Shown one piece after another: positions 53,614-62,413 of a stretch of DNA of 64,000 nt. Position numbers and translations under genes: made by a program. Below the pieces are notes generated by a model, which worked only from the letters and a program-made list of their open reading frames with translations, was not told the origin of the DNA and ran no database searches. Source of the stretch: Candidatus Arthromitus sp. SFB-turkey (lineage in GTDB: Bacteria; Bacillota; Clostridia; Clostridiales; Clostridiaceae); contig NZ_LXFF01000009.1 of the NCBI RefSeq assembly GCF_001655775.1, positions 16,861-80,860 on the forward strand. Direction: 5' to 3'. Within the stretch, counting starts at the first letter, position 1. Every line of letters begins with the position of its first letter.

Positions 53614-54291
53614 TTAACTTGCAGTATTATCCCCAAAAAATACCTTAACAGTCTTTAATATAAGAATCATATCTAATTTCAAATTTCTCTTTTCAACATA
53701 TTCAATATCAAGGTTCATCCATTGAACAAATCCAATTGAATTTCTACCCATAACCTGCCAAAAACATGTAAGTCCTGGTCTAACAACCAATTTATCAAGC
53801 ATCCATTTATCAAACTCCCTAACCTCTCTTGGAAGATTTGGTCTTGGTCCAACTAAAGACATATCTCCTTTTAACACATTTATAAGTTGAGGAAGCTCAT
53901 CTAAACTTGTTTTTCTTATAAATCTACCAACTTTTGTAACTCTTGGATCATGTTTTATTTTAAACATTGGTCCAGTCATTTCATTTTTATTTTTAAGTTC
54001 TTTTAATAAATCTTCTGCATTTGTAACCATTGATCTAAATTTATACATTCTAAATATTTTCCCATTTTTTCCAACTCTATTTTGCGAAAATAAAACAGGC
54101 CCCTTAGAATCAATTTTAATCAAAATCATTATAACTACCATTAAAGGAAATAAAAATATTAAAGCTAACAGTGATACGACAATATCAATAGTTCTTTTAA
54201 TGAATTCATATATAAATGACTTTCTATATTTTTTTGAACGCTGTATAAAATGAATGTCCATATTATCATCTAATAAATATATGTTATCCAA
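53614..54291 (-). CDS. Undecaprenyl-phosphate sugar phosphotransferase (initiating enzyme)
   Basis: Bacterial sugar transferase that loads the first sugar-1-phosphate onto the lipid carrier. One membrane hairpin/helix (KRTIDIVVSLLALIFLFPLM, about 31-55), then the conserved domain with RVGKNGKIFRMYKFRSM, KVGRFIRKTSLDELPQLINV, GDMSLVGPRPNLPREV and VRPGLTCFWQVMGRNS. 225 residues, the short form without a CoA-like N-terminal region. TTG start at 54291 with GGAGG seven bases before. Which sugar is used is unknown; galactose, GlcNAc or bacillosamine are common choices. Confidence 0.92.
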   Translation of the reverse strand: MDNIYLLDDNMDIHFIQRSKKYRKSFIYEFIKRTIDIVVSLLALIFLFPLMVVIMILIKIDSKGPVLFSQNRVGKNGKIFRMYKFRSMVTNAEDLLKELKNKNEMTGPMFKIKHDPRVTKVGRFIRKTSLDELPQLINVLKGDMSLVGPRPNLPREVREFDKWMLDKLVVRPGLTCFWQVMGRNSIGFVQWMNLDIEYVEKRNLKLDMILILKTVKVFFGDNTAS

Positions 54292-54361
54292 TACAATCCT
54301 CCATTTAATACATTACATAATAACTTAATTTTAACACATAAATTTTTTATAGTCTATTAAA

Positions 54362-55669
54362 CTAAAGTTTAGCTCTAGATATAAATCCTTTCTTCATTAT
54401 TAAAATTTGCATAAAAATAACTATAAACACCTGTATACATTGTGAAATTATAACTCCATTTATATTAAAATTACTCGAAAAAAACGGTATAACTCCTAAA
54501 TAAATTAAATTGGCAATAACTACAATATAAACATTATACTTTATGTATCCTAAAGATATAAAAAGCGGATAAACTCCAACAAATGAAAATTTAATTATAA
54601 CAAATAACACGTAAAATAAAACATTCAATACATACTTTTCTCCATCTAAAATCAAAATATTTATCCATAATTTATAGGTTAAACTTAAAAAAACTATAAT
54701 TAAACTTCCAAATAAAATTATAATAAAAAATAACTTCCTGACCAATGAAATGGCCTCTTTTTCTTTTTCCTCTGATACTTTAGTGCTTATTTCAGGATAA
54801 ATTATATTTAAAAGAGGAGAAGCAATTTTAGCAACAATACCACCAATTTTTTCTATAACTTTATATATACTTATAAATTCAATTCCCACAAATTTATTTA
54901 TTAAAAATGGTGTTAAATGACTTATTGGAACATCAAGAGTCGTCATAAAATTACAATAAAAATTAAATTTTAAAAACTCCTTATCCCAAACAACCTTGTT
55001 TTTAAAAATTCCTCTAAGATTATTTTTAAATATAATAAAATTTGTAACAATTAATAACAATATAGAGCTAATTAAGCCAAACCATAACTCTACGAGTATA
55101 AAATACCACATATTTACATTTATAATAAAGGATAATAAATAAAAAATAAATTTCAAAGAATTAACAAATACATTTATGTAAGATGAATATTTAAATTTAT
55201 TAAATACTCTTATTATACCTATACTAGTTCCTGTTAAATTAAAAAGAATAGAAAAAGAATAAACTCTAATTAAATTAACAATATCTCTATCCCACTTAAA
55301 TATATTACATATAAATTCTAAAAACAAATTAGCAGCAAAAAAAGAAATTAAAGCTGTAACTATATCTAAAATAAAACCTTGTTGCAAATAACCTTTTACC
55401 TTTAAAAAATCTTTATCAATTAACGCTCTAGGTAAAAACCTTATAATCGAATTAAAAGATTGAAAATTAAATATAGTATCAAAAACAAGTGTATATGATA
55501 TAACAAGATTTACAATGGAACTTTCGTTTAAACCTAAAACTTTTATCATTATACTTAAATTTAAAAGAGTTAAAACCGATGAAAATCCATCTCCTAAAAA
55601 AACTACCAAAAAATTTTTAGCAATATTATTTTTAAAAATTTTATCCTTAAACAAAGAAATACTTTTCAT
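54362..55669 (-). CDS. Polysaccharide flippase, Wzx/MATE-like
   Basis: 435-residue membrane protein with 12 or so helices; NFLVVFLGDGFSSVLTLLNLSIM opens the first pair, and the order of paired helices and short charged loops is that of the oligosaccharide flippase (PST/Wzx) family. It would move lipid-linked repeat units across the membrane for polymerisation. ATG 55669 with AAGGAAAC upstream, three bases after the GT4 stop, so coupled to it. Substrate specificity unknown. Confidence 0.85.
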   Translation of the reverse strand: MKSISLFKDKIFKNNIAKNFLVVFLGDGFSSVLTLLNLSIMIKVLGLNESSIVNLVISYTLVFDTIFNFQSFNSIIRFLPRALIDKDFLKVKGYLQQGFILDIVTALISFFAANLFLEFICNIFKWDRDIVNLIRVYSFSILFNLTGTSIGIIRVFNKFKYSSYINVFVNSLKFIFYLLSFIINVNMWYFILVELWFGLISSILLLIVTNFIIFKNNLRGIFKNKVVWDKEFLKFNFYCNFMTTLDVPISHLTPFLINKFVGIEFISIYKVIEKIGGIVAKIASPLLNIIYPEISTKVSEEKEKEAISLVRKLFFIIILFGSLIIVFLSLTYKLWINILILDGEKYVLNVLFYVLFVIIKFSFVGVYPLFISLGYIKYNVYIVVIANLIYLGVIPFFSSNFNINGVIISQCIQVFIVIFMQILIMKKGFISRAKL

Positions 55670-55672
55670 CTG

Positions 55673-56812
55673 TTATGTTTCCTTATCTTCAAAATTAATC
55701 AACTCATTTATTTTTTCCATTATACTTTCGTTTTTAAAATTATAACTCCACTTTAAAAGTTTAGATTCATACTTATCTTTTGAAAAATCTTCATTTAAGA
55801 CCTTTAATATACCATTTTTTATACCTTCTTCAGAATTTTCTACTAAAACCCCATATTCTCCATTATTTAAAATTTCTCTAGCTCCAGCTGTATCTGTTGA
55901 TATACAAACTTTATTTAAACAAACAGCCTCTGCAATAACTAAACAAAAAGATTCAGAATAAGATGGAACGATTACATAATCACTAGAAAGAATATAATCA
56001 TAAACATTTTCCTTAAAAGATATAAATTTTATATTTTCACTTAATCCATTTGTATTAACTATTTTTTCTAACTTCTCCCTTAATGAACCATCCCCTAATA
56101 AAAACAAAGTAACATTTTTATTACCACAACTTAAAACATCTTTAAAAGCATATATAAGTCTCTCTGCACCCTTTTCTCTTTCAAGCCTTCCTACACAAAT
56201 TATTTTTGTTGTTTTAAATTCCTTAAATACATTTTTAAAATTAAATTTATCGTAACTTTCTAAACTTTTATCTAATACATTATAAATTACATTTAACTTT
56301 TCTTCAAATCCAAAAATATTTTTAAAAGATTTTAAACACAATTTAGAAACACAAACTATTTTATCAAACTTTTCATAATATTTTTTTTCCTCATCTAATG
56401 TAAACATTTTATTAGTCCAATGATAATTTTTAAAATCTGCATGTACCCACGCAATTTTTCTACTGTTATATAAAGATCCACTTATTAACTTTGTAGCATA
56501 ACCTTCCAAAAATGCAATTTCAACATCAAATTTTTCCTTAATAAATATTTTATGTAAAATTTTACCATCAAAAAATTTTAAAACCTTATTTGAAATTTTT
56601 CTTCCAAATAAAGTTTTAAATCCATATATAACTTTAATATGAGAAGGTACTTTATCTAAATATACACCTTCTTTTTTTAAAACTAAAAGAGTAACTTTAA
56701 ACTTTTTTTCATCTATTAAATTTAAAAAATTTATAAGTACTCGTTCGGCTCCTCCACCTTGCAAATTATATATACAAATTAAAATCTTTTTCAGAATATC
56801 CACCTCAAACAA
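55673..56812 (-). CDS. Glycosyltransferase family 4
   Basis: GT-B enzyme of the polysaccharide locus. N-terminal acceptor domain starts KKILICIYNLQGGGAERV; the nucleotide-sugar domain has ICVGRLEREKGAERLIYAF, FLLGDGSLREKLEKIV and the family's PSYSESFCLVIAEAVCLNK. 379 codons at most. The true start is uncertain: TTG 56812 lacks a ribosome binding site, whereas GAGGTGG lies six bases before an in-frame CTG at 56794 that would give the usual start KKILICIYNL. A GTG at 56803 is part of that site. Two bases separate the ORF from the preceding YihY gene. Confidence 0.88.
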   Translation of the reverse strand: MFEVDILKKILICIYNLQGGGAERVLINFLNLIDEKKFKVTLLVLKKEGVYLDKVPSHIKVIYGFKTLFGRKISNKVLKFFDGKILHKIFIKEKFDVEIAFLEGYATKLISGSLYNSRKIAWVHADFKNYHWTNKMFTLDEEKKYYEKFDKIVCVSKLCLKSFKNIFGFEEKLNVIYNVLDKSLESYDKFNFKNVFKEFKTTKIICVGRLEREKGAERLIYAFKDVLSCGNKNVTLFLLGDGSLREKLEKIVNTNGLSENIKFISFKENVYDYILSSDYVIVPSYSESFCLVIAEAVCLNKVCISTDTAGAREILNNGEYGVLVENSEEGIKNGILKVLNEDFSKDKYESKLLKWSYNFKNESIMEKINELINFEDKET

Positions 56813-56813
56813 A

Positions 56814-57695
56814 TCAATTTAAAATACTTCCCTTATTATTATTTCTTTTAAGAAGCTCTAAGTTTTTCCCTGATAAAATTGCGTTAATTTCTCCACCTAG
56901 TAGTATTATCATAGAAGTCAAAAATAACCAAATCATAAGAACTATAACAGCCCCTATACTTCCATAAAGAGCTGAGTAATTTGATAAATTGTTTACATAA
57001 AAAGTGAATGCTATAGATATACCAATCCAAGCTATAGTTGTAAATATAGCTCCCGGCAAAACCTTACTTAATTTTTTATTTTTTACAACAGGAACATAAT
57101 AATAAATTATGGCAAAAACAGTAACCATAAGGGTAATTATAAAAGTATATCTTATTAAATACCAAGAATTTAAAACTATATTTACGTCAACATAATCTAC
57201 GAAAAATTTAACAAATAAATCTCCTATAATTCCACCAAACACAACGAGAATTAACATTAAAACTATTAAAAAAACAAGTCCTATTGTATACAAAATAGAT
57301 AAAATAATCTTTACAATATAATTTCTCGTATCAACAACGTTATAGGCTTTATTAAGACCTCTCATAACTCCACGAAATCCCGCAGAACTAGACCATATAC
57401 TTAAAAATAAACTCAATGATAATAGAGATCCTTCTCTGGAATCAATAACAAACTTTACCATGTTTTGTATTAAAGAATAAACTTCAGTTGGAAGAAGGGC
57501 TTCAAGAAATATTAAAACTTGTTGACTATCTAACTTTAAAAAACCTATTACAGTCATTAAAAATATAAAAAATGGAAAAAATGCTAAAACAAAACTATAA
57601 GATAATTGAGCAGATAAAGCAACTAATTCATCATCATCCATTTTTTTTATTAAAATATATATAAAAAATATTATTTTTCTAAATATTTTTCCCAA
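56814..57695 (-). CDS. YihY/BrkB-family membrane protein
   Basis: Inner-membrane protein with about six helices, once misnamed ribonuclease BN; function still unclear. Visible family text: DDELVALSAQLSYSFVLAFFPF, SLFLSIWSSSAGFRGVMRGLNKAYN, PGAIFTTIAWIGISIAFTFYVNN and YGSIGAVIVLMIWLFLTSMIILLGGEINA. About 293 residues. A longer version from ATG 57725 is possible, but no ribosome binding site precedes it, whereas AAGGTAGG sits eight bases before TTG 57695, which also matches the usual start position. Promoter-like sequences lie at 57735-57765. Beside polysaccharide genes by position only. Confidence 0.85.
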   Translation of the reverse strand: MGKIFRKIIFFIYILIKKMDDDELVALSAQLSYSFVLAFFPFFIFLMTVIGFLKLDSQQVLIFLEALLPTEVYSLIQNMVKFVIDSREGSLLSLSLFLSIWSSSAGFRGVMRGLNKAYNVVDTRNYIVKIILSILYTIGLVFLIVLMLILVVFGGIIGDLFVKFFVDYVDVNIVLNSWYLIRYTFIITLMVTVFAIIYYYVPVVKNKKLSKVLPGAIFTTIAWIGISIAFTFYVNNLSNYSALYGSIGAVIVLMIWLFLTSMIILLGGEINAILSGKNLELLKRNNNKGSILN

Positions 57696-57734
57696 CTTCT
57701 CACCTACCTTAATAAAAATGTCCATTAAATAGTT

Positions 57735-57768
57735 ATTATAGTCATATAAATAATAAATTATTATACCA
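57735..57768 (-). promoter_or_regulatory. Candidate promoter(s) for the yihY-to-galU run
   Basis: Minus-strand TGGTATAAT (extended -10, hexamer at 57760-57765) and a second TATAAT at 57735-57740. A start from the nearer one would leave ATG 57725 with almost no leader, favouring TTG 57695. Confidence 0.4.
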
Positions 57769-57869
57769 AATAAAGAATTAAATTTAAGGGATTATTTCCA
57801 ATAATATTTATTTATATTTCTAATTTTTATGAACATACTACTTTTATAAATACTCTATGAGGTGTTAGT

Positions 57870-58859
57870 ATGTATAGTTTAAAATACAAATTTTTAGTAA
57901 TATTTATAATTTTTTTAGGATTTTTAGGATATTTTTCTTCTTTTTTTGAAAACACATTTATAAAAAATAATAACACCAATATTTTATCAAATGAGCTTTT
58001 AGGTATAGAAGAAAACATTTTAAATAAGTTTAGTGATAAAAAAATTACAAATATAGCTCTATTTGGTCTTGATTTTAGATATGAACATGAACCTAAAAGA
58101 TCAGATTCTATAACAATAATAACTATTGATGAACAAAATAAAAAAATCAAATTAAATTCTATTATGAGAGATTCTCGTGTTCAAATAGATGGATTTGGAA
58201 ATGATAAATTAAATCACGCATACGCTTTTGGAGGATCAGAGCTTGCAATAAAAACTCTTAACAAAACTTATGGACTTAATATAAAAGATTACATAACTGT
58301 AAATTTTTACAATGTTGAAAAAATTATAGATTTAATTGGTGGAGTTTCTCTTGATGTGAAAAAGAAGGAAATTCCTTATTTAAACAAATGCATACAAGAA
58401 ATAAGTCATATAGAGTCAAAAGCTCCTACATACATAACAAATGAAGGACCACAAATTTTAAATGGAATACAAACTCTAGCCTACGCTAGAATAAGAAAAG
58501 TTGGAAGAGATGACTATGAAAGAAGCGAAAGACAACAAAGAATATTCATGGCTTTATATCAAAAAATAAAATCTATTCCATACACTGAATACCTAAGATT
58601 TATAAATATGGCACCTGAATTAATAGAAACAAGTATTTCTACATCAAAAGCTATTTCAATAGCAAAAAATATAATATTTAACAAAATAAACAACATTGAA
58701 CAAATGAGATTTCCCTTAGATGAAGATTGTAGAGGAGAATTAATTAATAATATTTGGTATCTAACATTTAACAAGGATAAAACTAAAGATTTAATGCAAA
58801 AATATATATTTGAAGACATTCATCCTTATGGTGATTCTGAAAAATCAAATTGTAAATAA
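57870..58859 (+). CDS. LytR-CpsA-Psr (LCP) family cell-wall glycopolymer ligase
   Basis: Attaches lipid-linked polysaccharide or teichoic acid to peptidoglycan outside the membrane. One N-terminal membrane helix (about 6-27), then the LCP domain: IALFGLDFRYEHEPKRSDSI, SIMRDSRVQIDGFGNDKLNHAYAFGG (with the phosphate-binding Arg and Asp), IDLIGGVSLDV and LAYARIRKVGRDDYERSERQQR. 329 residues, normal. ATG 57870 with GAGGTG upstream. It is divergent from yihY and next to a secreted cohesin-like protein, in the middle of the polysaccharide locus, so it probably anchors that polymer. Confidence 0.93.
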   Translation: MYSLKYKFLVIFIIFLGFLGYFSSFFENTFIKNNNTNILSNELLGIEENILNKFSDKKITNIALFGLDFRYEHEPKRSDSITIITIDEQNKKIKLNSIMRDSRVQIDGFGNDKLNHAYAFGGSELAIKTLNKTYGLNIKDYITVNFYNVEKIIDLIGGVSLDVKKKEIPYLNKCIQEISHIESKAPTYITNEGPQILNGIQTLAYARIRKVGRDDYERSERQQRIFMALYQKIKSIPYTEYLRFINMAPELIETSISTSKAISIAKNIIFNKINNIEQMRFPLDEDCRGELINNIWYLTFNKDKTKDLMQKYIFEDIHPYGDSEKSNCK

Positions 58860-58882
58860 TTTTTTAAAAGGTAGGGATTATT

Positions 58883-59806
58883 TTGAAAACATATTTAAAA
58901 TTATTAATAATTATGTTTTTAATGATTGCGTCTCCTATAACTACAAATGCTATTTCCTCACATCCAGATGTAACCATAAAAACAAATGATGAGTCCATAA
59001 ATATAAATGAAGAATTTTATCTATACTTAACATCTTCTAAAGTTGAAAATTTATTTTCATTATCTTTTGATTTAAAATTTAACCCAAATATAATTGACAT
59101 ATTATCTGTTGAACTTGGAAATTTCTTTGAAAATGAGCCTATAGAATTTAATTCTAACTTTAATTTAATGAACGAAAATGCAAAAATTTTAAATTTTTAC
59201 GCAACTTTTACTGGAAATCATAATGGAAAAACTTCAGATTCAGAAGTGGAGTTTATAAAATTAAAAGCTAAATTATTAAAAGAGTGTAAGGTTCCATTTA
59301 GCATAATAAATACAAATAATAATCTTTTTATAGGAACACCAAATATTAGACTTATTATGGTAGATAACGCTCTTAACAAATGTAATTTTTCAAATTCAAC
59401 ATCATATATACAAACCAATAATTTTTCAAATGATGACGAAATACGATTATTTATATCAGATGTATACAAAAAAACTTTCTCAAGAGATCCTGAAGAATAT
59501 GGATTTAACTATTGGTATAATAAGTTAATTTCTCACGAATACTCAGTAAGAAATTTCCTAATAAATATTTTAAATGAGAAGGAATTTATAGATAAAGATC
59601 TATCTGATGAAGAATTTATAACATCTATGTATTCTATAATTGCAAATAGAGAACCTGATCAAACTGGATATAACTATTGGTTAAATATGCTTATAGAATA
59701 TCAAAAAGAAATGGATACTAAAACTTCAAAATCTAAAATAATATTATCCATCTGTAATGAAGCAGAGTTAGAAGAGCGTGCTACAAAACTAAACTTAAAA
59801 TTTTAA
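58883..59806 (+). CDS. Secreted protein with cohesin-like and DUF4214 domains
   Basis: Signal peptide at 1-25 (KTYLKLLIIMFLMIASPITTNA). Residues about 30-155 resemble a cohesin-type beta sandwich (VTIKTNDESININEEFYLYL; FSLSFDLKFNPNIIDILSVE; ILNFYATFTG), the module that in cellulosomes binds dockerins or elsewhere binds surface partners. From about 190 to 295 there is a DUF4214-type helical region, usually two repeats with FxRxPxxxGxxYW: here KKTFSRDPEEYGFNYWYNKL and IANREPDQTGYNYWLNML. DUF4214 is found in secreted and surface proteins of many bacteria; function unknown. No sortase motif, dockerin, SLH or wall-binding repeat. TTG start 58883 with AAGGTAGGG upstream. It lies 23 bases after the LCP gene, so both form an operon. 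Confidence 0.78.
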   Translation: MKTYLKLLIIMFLMIASPITTNAISSHPDVTIKTNDESININEEFYLYLTSSKVENLFSLSFDLKFNPNIIDILSVELGNFFENEPIEFNSNFNLMNENAKILNFYATFTGNHNGKTSDSEVEFIKLKAKLLKECKVPFSIINTNNNLFIGTPNIRLIMVDNALNKCNFSNSTSYIQTNNFSNDDEIRLFISDVYKKTFSRDPEEYGFNYWYNKLISHEYSVRNFLINILNEKEFIDKDLSDEEFITSMYSIIANREPDQTGYNYWLNMLIEYQKEMDTKTSKSKIILSICNEAELEERATKLNLKF

Positions 59807-59843
59807 AAAAATAGAAGCATAAAAATAATGCTTCTATTTTTTT
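59805..59843. terminator. Bidirectional terminator between the cohesin-like gene and wzy
   Basis: A perfect 16-bp stem (arms 59805-59820 and 59828-59843) with a seven-base loop; A-run on one side, T-run on the other. It overlaps the stop codons of both convergent genes. Confidence 0.88.
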
Positions 59844-61254
59844 AGACCGTTCCATCAATTTCATATTTTACTTGAGTAAGTTTATCTATAGCCTTATTTG
59901 ATATACTATTATCCATATATATACTTTCTCCAATAGCTATATATATCCAAGTATATATATAATAAGGTTCAGGAACCGAAGTCATAAGTATTATAATAGT
60001 GGTGACTATTAAATAAAATACACTTCTGTTTTCTCCAATATTTCTATTTTTAAAAATATATATAAATCTTGAAGTAAAGTAATATATAAGTGGTATCATT
60101 CCTAAAAGCCCAACTTGTGCAGACCACATAGATAATAAATCATTTGATCTTAAAGTTCCAAAACCAACTCCTGTTAATATGTTCTTTAAAAATACACTCA
60201 TATGATAAGAAAATAATTCAATTCTCGTACTTCCGGAATCATCTAATCCTAAAAGTTTTAAAATTAAAATTAAAAATCTAAACCCAATTATTCTAAAAAC
60301 AATGGCAAATAATACTAAAAATACCATTAGTATTAAAAAAGTTTTTATCTTATTTTTCTTAACAAATACAAGTATCTTATTTTTAAAAAATTTCTCTAAC
60401 AACTCCCTATTTTTACTATTAAATATATCTTTCCAGAAATCAATTAAAAGTATAAATGAAACTATTGCTATTGCTAAATAAAAACTTGAAGATCTATTTA
60501 AAATAGCTGTAATTAATATCAAAATAAACATAATAATATCAAACTTAATTATTTTTTTATCTCTAAATCCCTTAATAATATTAATAAAATAATAAATAAA
60601 AATAGGGGTTAAAAACATCGCAAGCATAGAAGGCTCATTAGTAACAGAAGAAATTCTCGTAAGACCTGTTTCTAAATACTGAACCATATGAGAATAATTA
60701 GTTCTAAATAAAAAATCAAAATAATTATGTGAAATGAAAAATTGTACAAAACCAAGTGATAAAACCGTAACCGTAGTAATATTTATAATTCCTTTAATAT
60801 TAACCTTAACTTCATTTGTAACAACCATATAACTACACAGATAAATCATAAATGCAAATAACAAATATAAATACTGAGTTATATTTTGAACTGAAAAAGA
60901 AACATAATCATAAGGTGAATCTGGAGTAAACACTAAGGTTCCTGAAGAATACACAATAGGTAAAACAAGAGATATAGTAGCATATATCAAAAAATATAAT
61001 AACCCATTTACAAATCTAATTTTTTTAAAGGTATATCTTTTAATAATTACTTCATATATAACTTTTAAAATCAGGAAACTTCCAACTATGTAATAACAAA
61101 TCACTGAATTTTTATATTTAGGAAAATTTATCATACTAGTTGCTGTAAATGCAGACATAATAAATGTAAAATAAAAAAGTGTTCTAGTTCTTGTAAAAAA
61201 AACTAAATAAAGCGTAATAATTAGAACAACTATACCTATAAAAGTAAAGTACAT
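59842..61254 (-). CDS. O-antigen-polymerase-like membrane protein (Wzy candidate)
   Basis: 470 residues with about 12 membrane helices and one large extracytoplasmic loop around 330-400. VGFGTLRSNDLLSMWSAQVGLLGM near the C-terminal side has the shape of the conserved Wzy/WaaL ligase loop. It would polymerise flipped repeat units outside the membrane. No other polymerase is seen in the locus, and the flippase, LCP ligase and transferases around it fit a Wzx/Wzy pathway. ATG 61254; the GGAG site lies inside the last codons of the upstream GT4 gene. Family assignment by topology and context. Confidence 0.75.
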   Translation of the reverse strand: MYFTFIGIVVLIITLYLVFFTRTRTLFYFTFIMSAFTATSMINFPKYKNSVICYYIVGSFLILKVIYEVIIKRYTFKKIRFVNGLLYFLIYATISLVLPIVYSSGTLVFTPDSPYDYVSFSVQNITQYLYLLFAFMIYLCSYMVVTNEVKVNIKGIINITTVTVLSLGFVQFFISHNYFDFLFRTNYSHMVQYLETGLTRISSVTNEPSMLAMFLTPIFIYYFINIIKGFRDKKIIKFDIIMFILILITAILNRSSSFYLAIAIVSFILLIDFWKDIFNSKNRELLEKFFKNKILVFVKKNKIKTFLILMVFLVLFAIVFRIIGFRFLILILKLLGLDDSGSTRIELFSYHMSVFLKNILTGVGFGTLRSNDLLSMWSAQVGLLGMIPLIYYFTSRFIYIFKNRNIGENRSVFYLIVTTIIILMTSVPEPYYIYTWIYIAIGESIYMDNSISNKAIDKLTQVKYEIDGTV

Positions 61255-61261
61255 TTAATGC

Positions 61262-62371
61262 TTATACTCCTTTCAAAATTTTTTCATATACCTTAACTGT
61301 TTCTTCAGCACATGTTTTCCAAGAATATTTACTTAAAATTTCCTTATAATCATAATAACTTTCCTCTCTATGATCTTTAAAAGTTTCATGTAAAACTTTA
61401 GAAAGCTCTTCCTCATTTTTAGGATCAAAATAAATACATTTATTCCCTAAAACTTCTCTTAAACACTCAACATCTGAAACTACAGTTTTCACTCCATAAC
61501 TCATAGCTTCAAGAGGTGGAAGACCAAACCCTTCATAAAGAGAGGGATAAACAAAAACTCCTGCATTTTTATATAAATATTTAAGTTCGTCATCATTAAC
61601 TTTTCCTGTAAATATAACTCTATCTTTTAAATTAAGAGATTCAACTAAATCATATATACTTTCATAAAGCCATCCATTAGATCCAACAATTAATAAATTA
61701 ACCTTATGTTTATCTCTAATTAAATTAAAAGCTTTAATCAAAGTATCTATATTTTTTCTAGGAGATATTGTACTAACTGTAAGTATATATTTATTTAAAC
61801 ACATATCTCTTACACGTTTAGAAACATTATCAGCGCATATTTCCGTTTCACTTAAATTATTAAATCCATTATGTACGACATGTATTTTATAATCAATATT
61901 TTTGTAGTATTTACACAGTTCAGATTTAGAAAAATTTGTGATTGCAATTATTTTATTTGATTTATTAACAGAAATATTAGTCATAAAATTTTTCCATAAA
62001 ACAGTTTTTTTAGTAAAAGCATCTGAGAGGGTTTTAAAAGCTAAATCATGAACAGTTATAACAATTCTCTTACTTTTTAAAAAAATTGGAGCCATACTAT
62101 CTGGATAATGAACAACTCTATCTTTAAATTTTTCTCTAATAAGTTTTGGTATATATATTTGTTCAAATAAATTTCTATCTTTAGAATTTTTTACATTTTT
62201 AAATATCAAAAGCGACTTTGAATTAACAAAACTATAATCCTTTAAATCTTCCTCACGAATTATTATTTTAATATCATCCTTAAGCAAAAAATATAATTCT
62301 TTCGATAACTCAAAACTATATCTTCCAATTCCAGCACTAATAGATTTTTGAAGTGCATTAAATAAAATCAT
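61262..62371 (-). CDS. Glycosyltransferase family 4 (MtfB-like)
   Basis: GT-B transferase: SISAGIGRYSFELSKELY at the N-terminus, VVHYPDSMAPIF, KNIDTLIKAFNLIRDKHKVNLLIVGSNGW split by GT-B strands, VIFTGKVNDDELKYLYKNAGVFVYPSLYEGFGLPPLEAMSYG, a classic EX7E region with two Glu. 369 residues. Close in pattern to mannosyl- or rhamnosyl-transferases such as MtfB, which fits manC, but the sugar is inference. ATG 62371 with CAGGAGA upstream. Eight bases before the polymerase. Confidence 0.88.
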   Translation of the reverse strand: MILFNALQKSISAGIGRYSFELSKELYFLLKDDIKIIIREEDLKDYSFVNSKSLLIFKNVKNSKDRNLFEQIYIPKLIREKFKDRVVHYPDSMAPIFLKSKRIVITVHDLAFKTLSDAFTKKTVLWKNFMTNISVNKSNKIIAITNFSKSELCKYYKNIDYKIHVVHNGFNNLSETEICADNVSKRVRDMCLNKYILTVSTISPRKNIDTLIKAFNLIRDKHKVNLLIVGSNGWLYESIYDLVESLNLKDRVIFTGKVNDDELKYLYKNAGVFVYPSLYEGFGLPPLEAMSYGVKTVVSDVECLREVLGNKCIYFDPKNEEELSKVLHETFKDHREESYYDYKEILSKYSWKTCAEETVKVYEKILKGV

Positions 62372-62413
62372 ACACTATTCTCCTGAAACCATAAAATTTT
62401 TATAACATCCATT

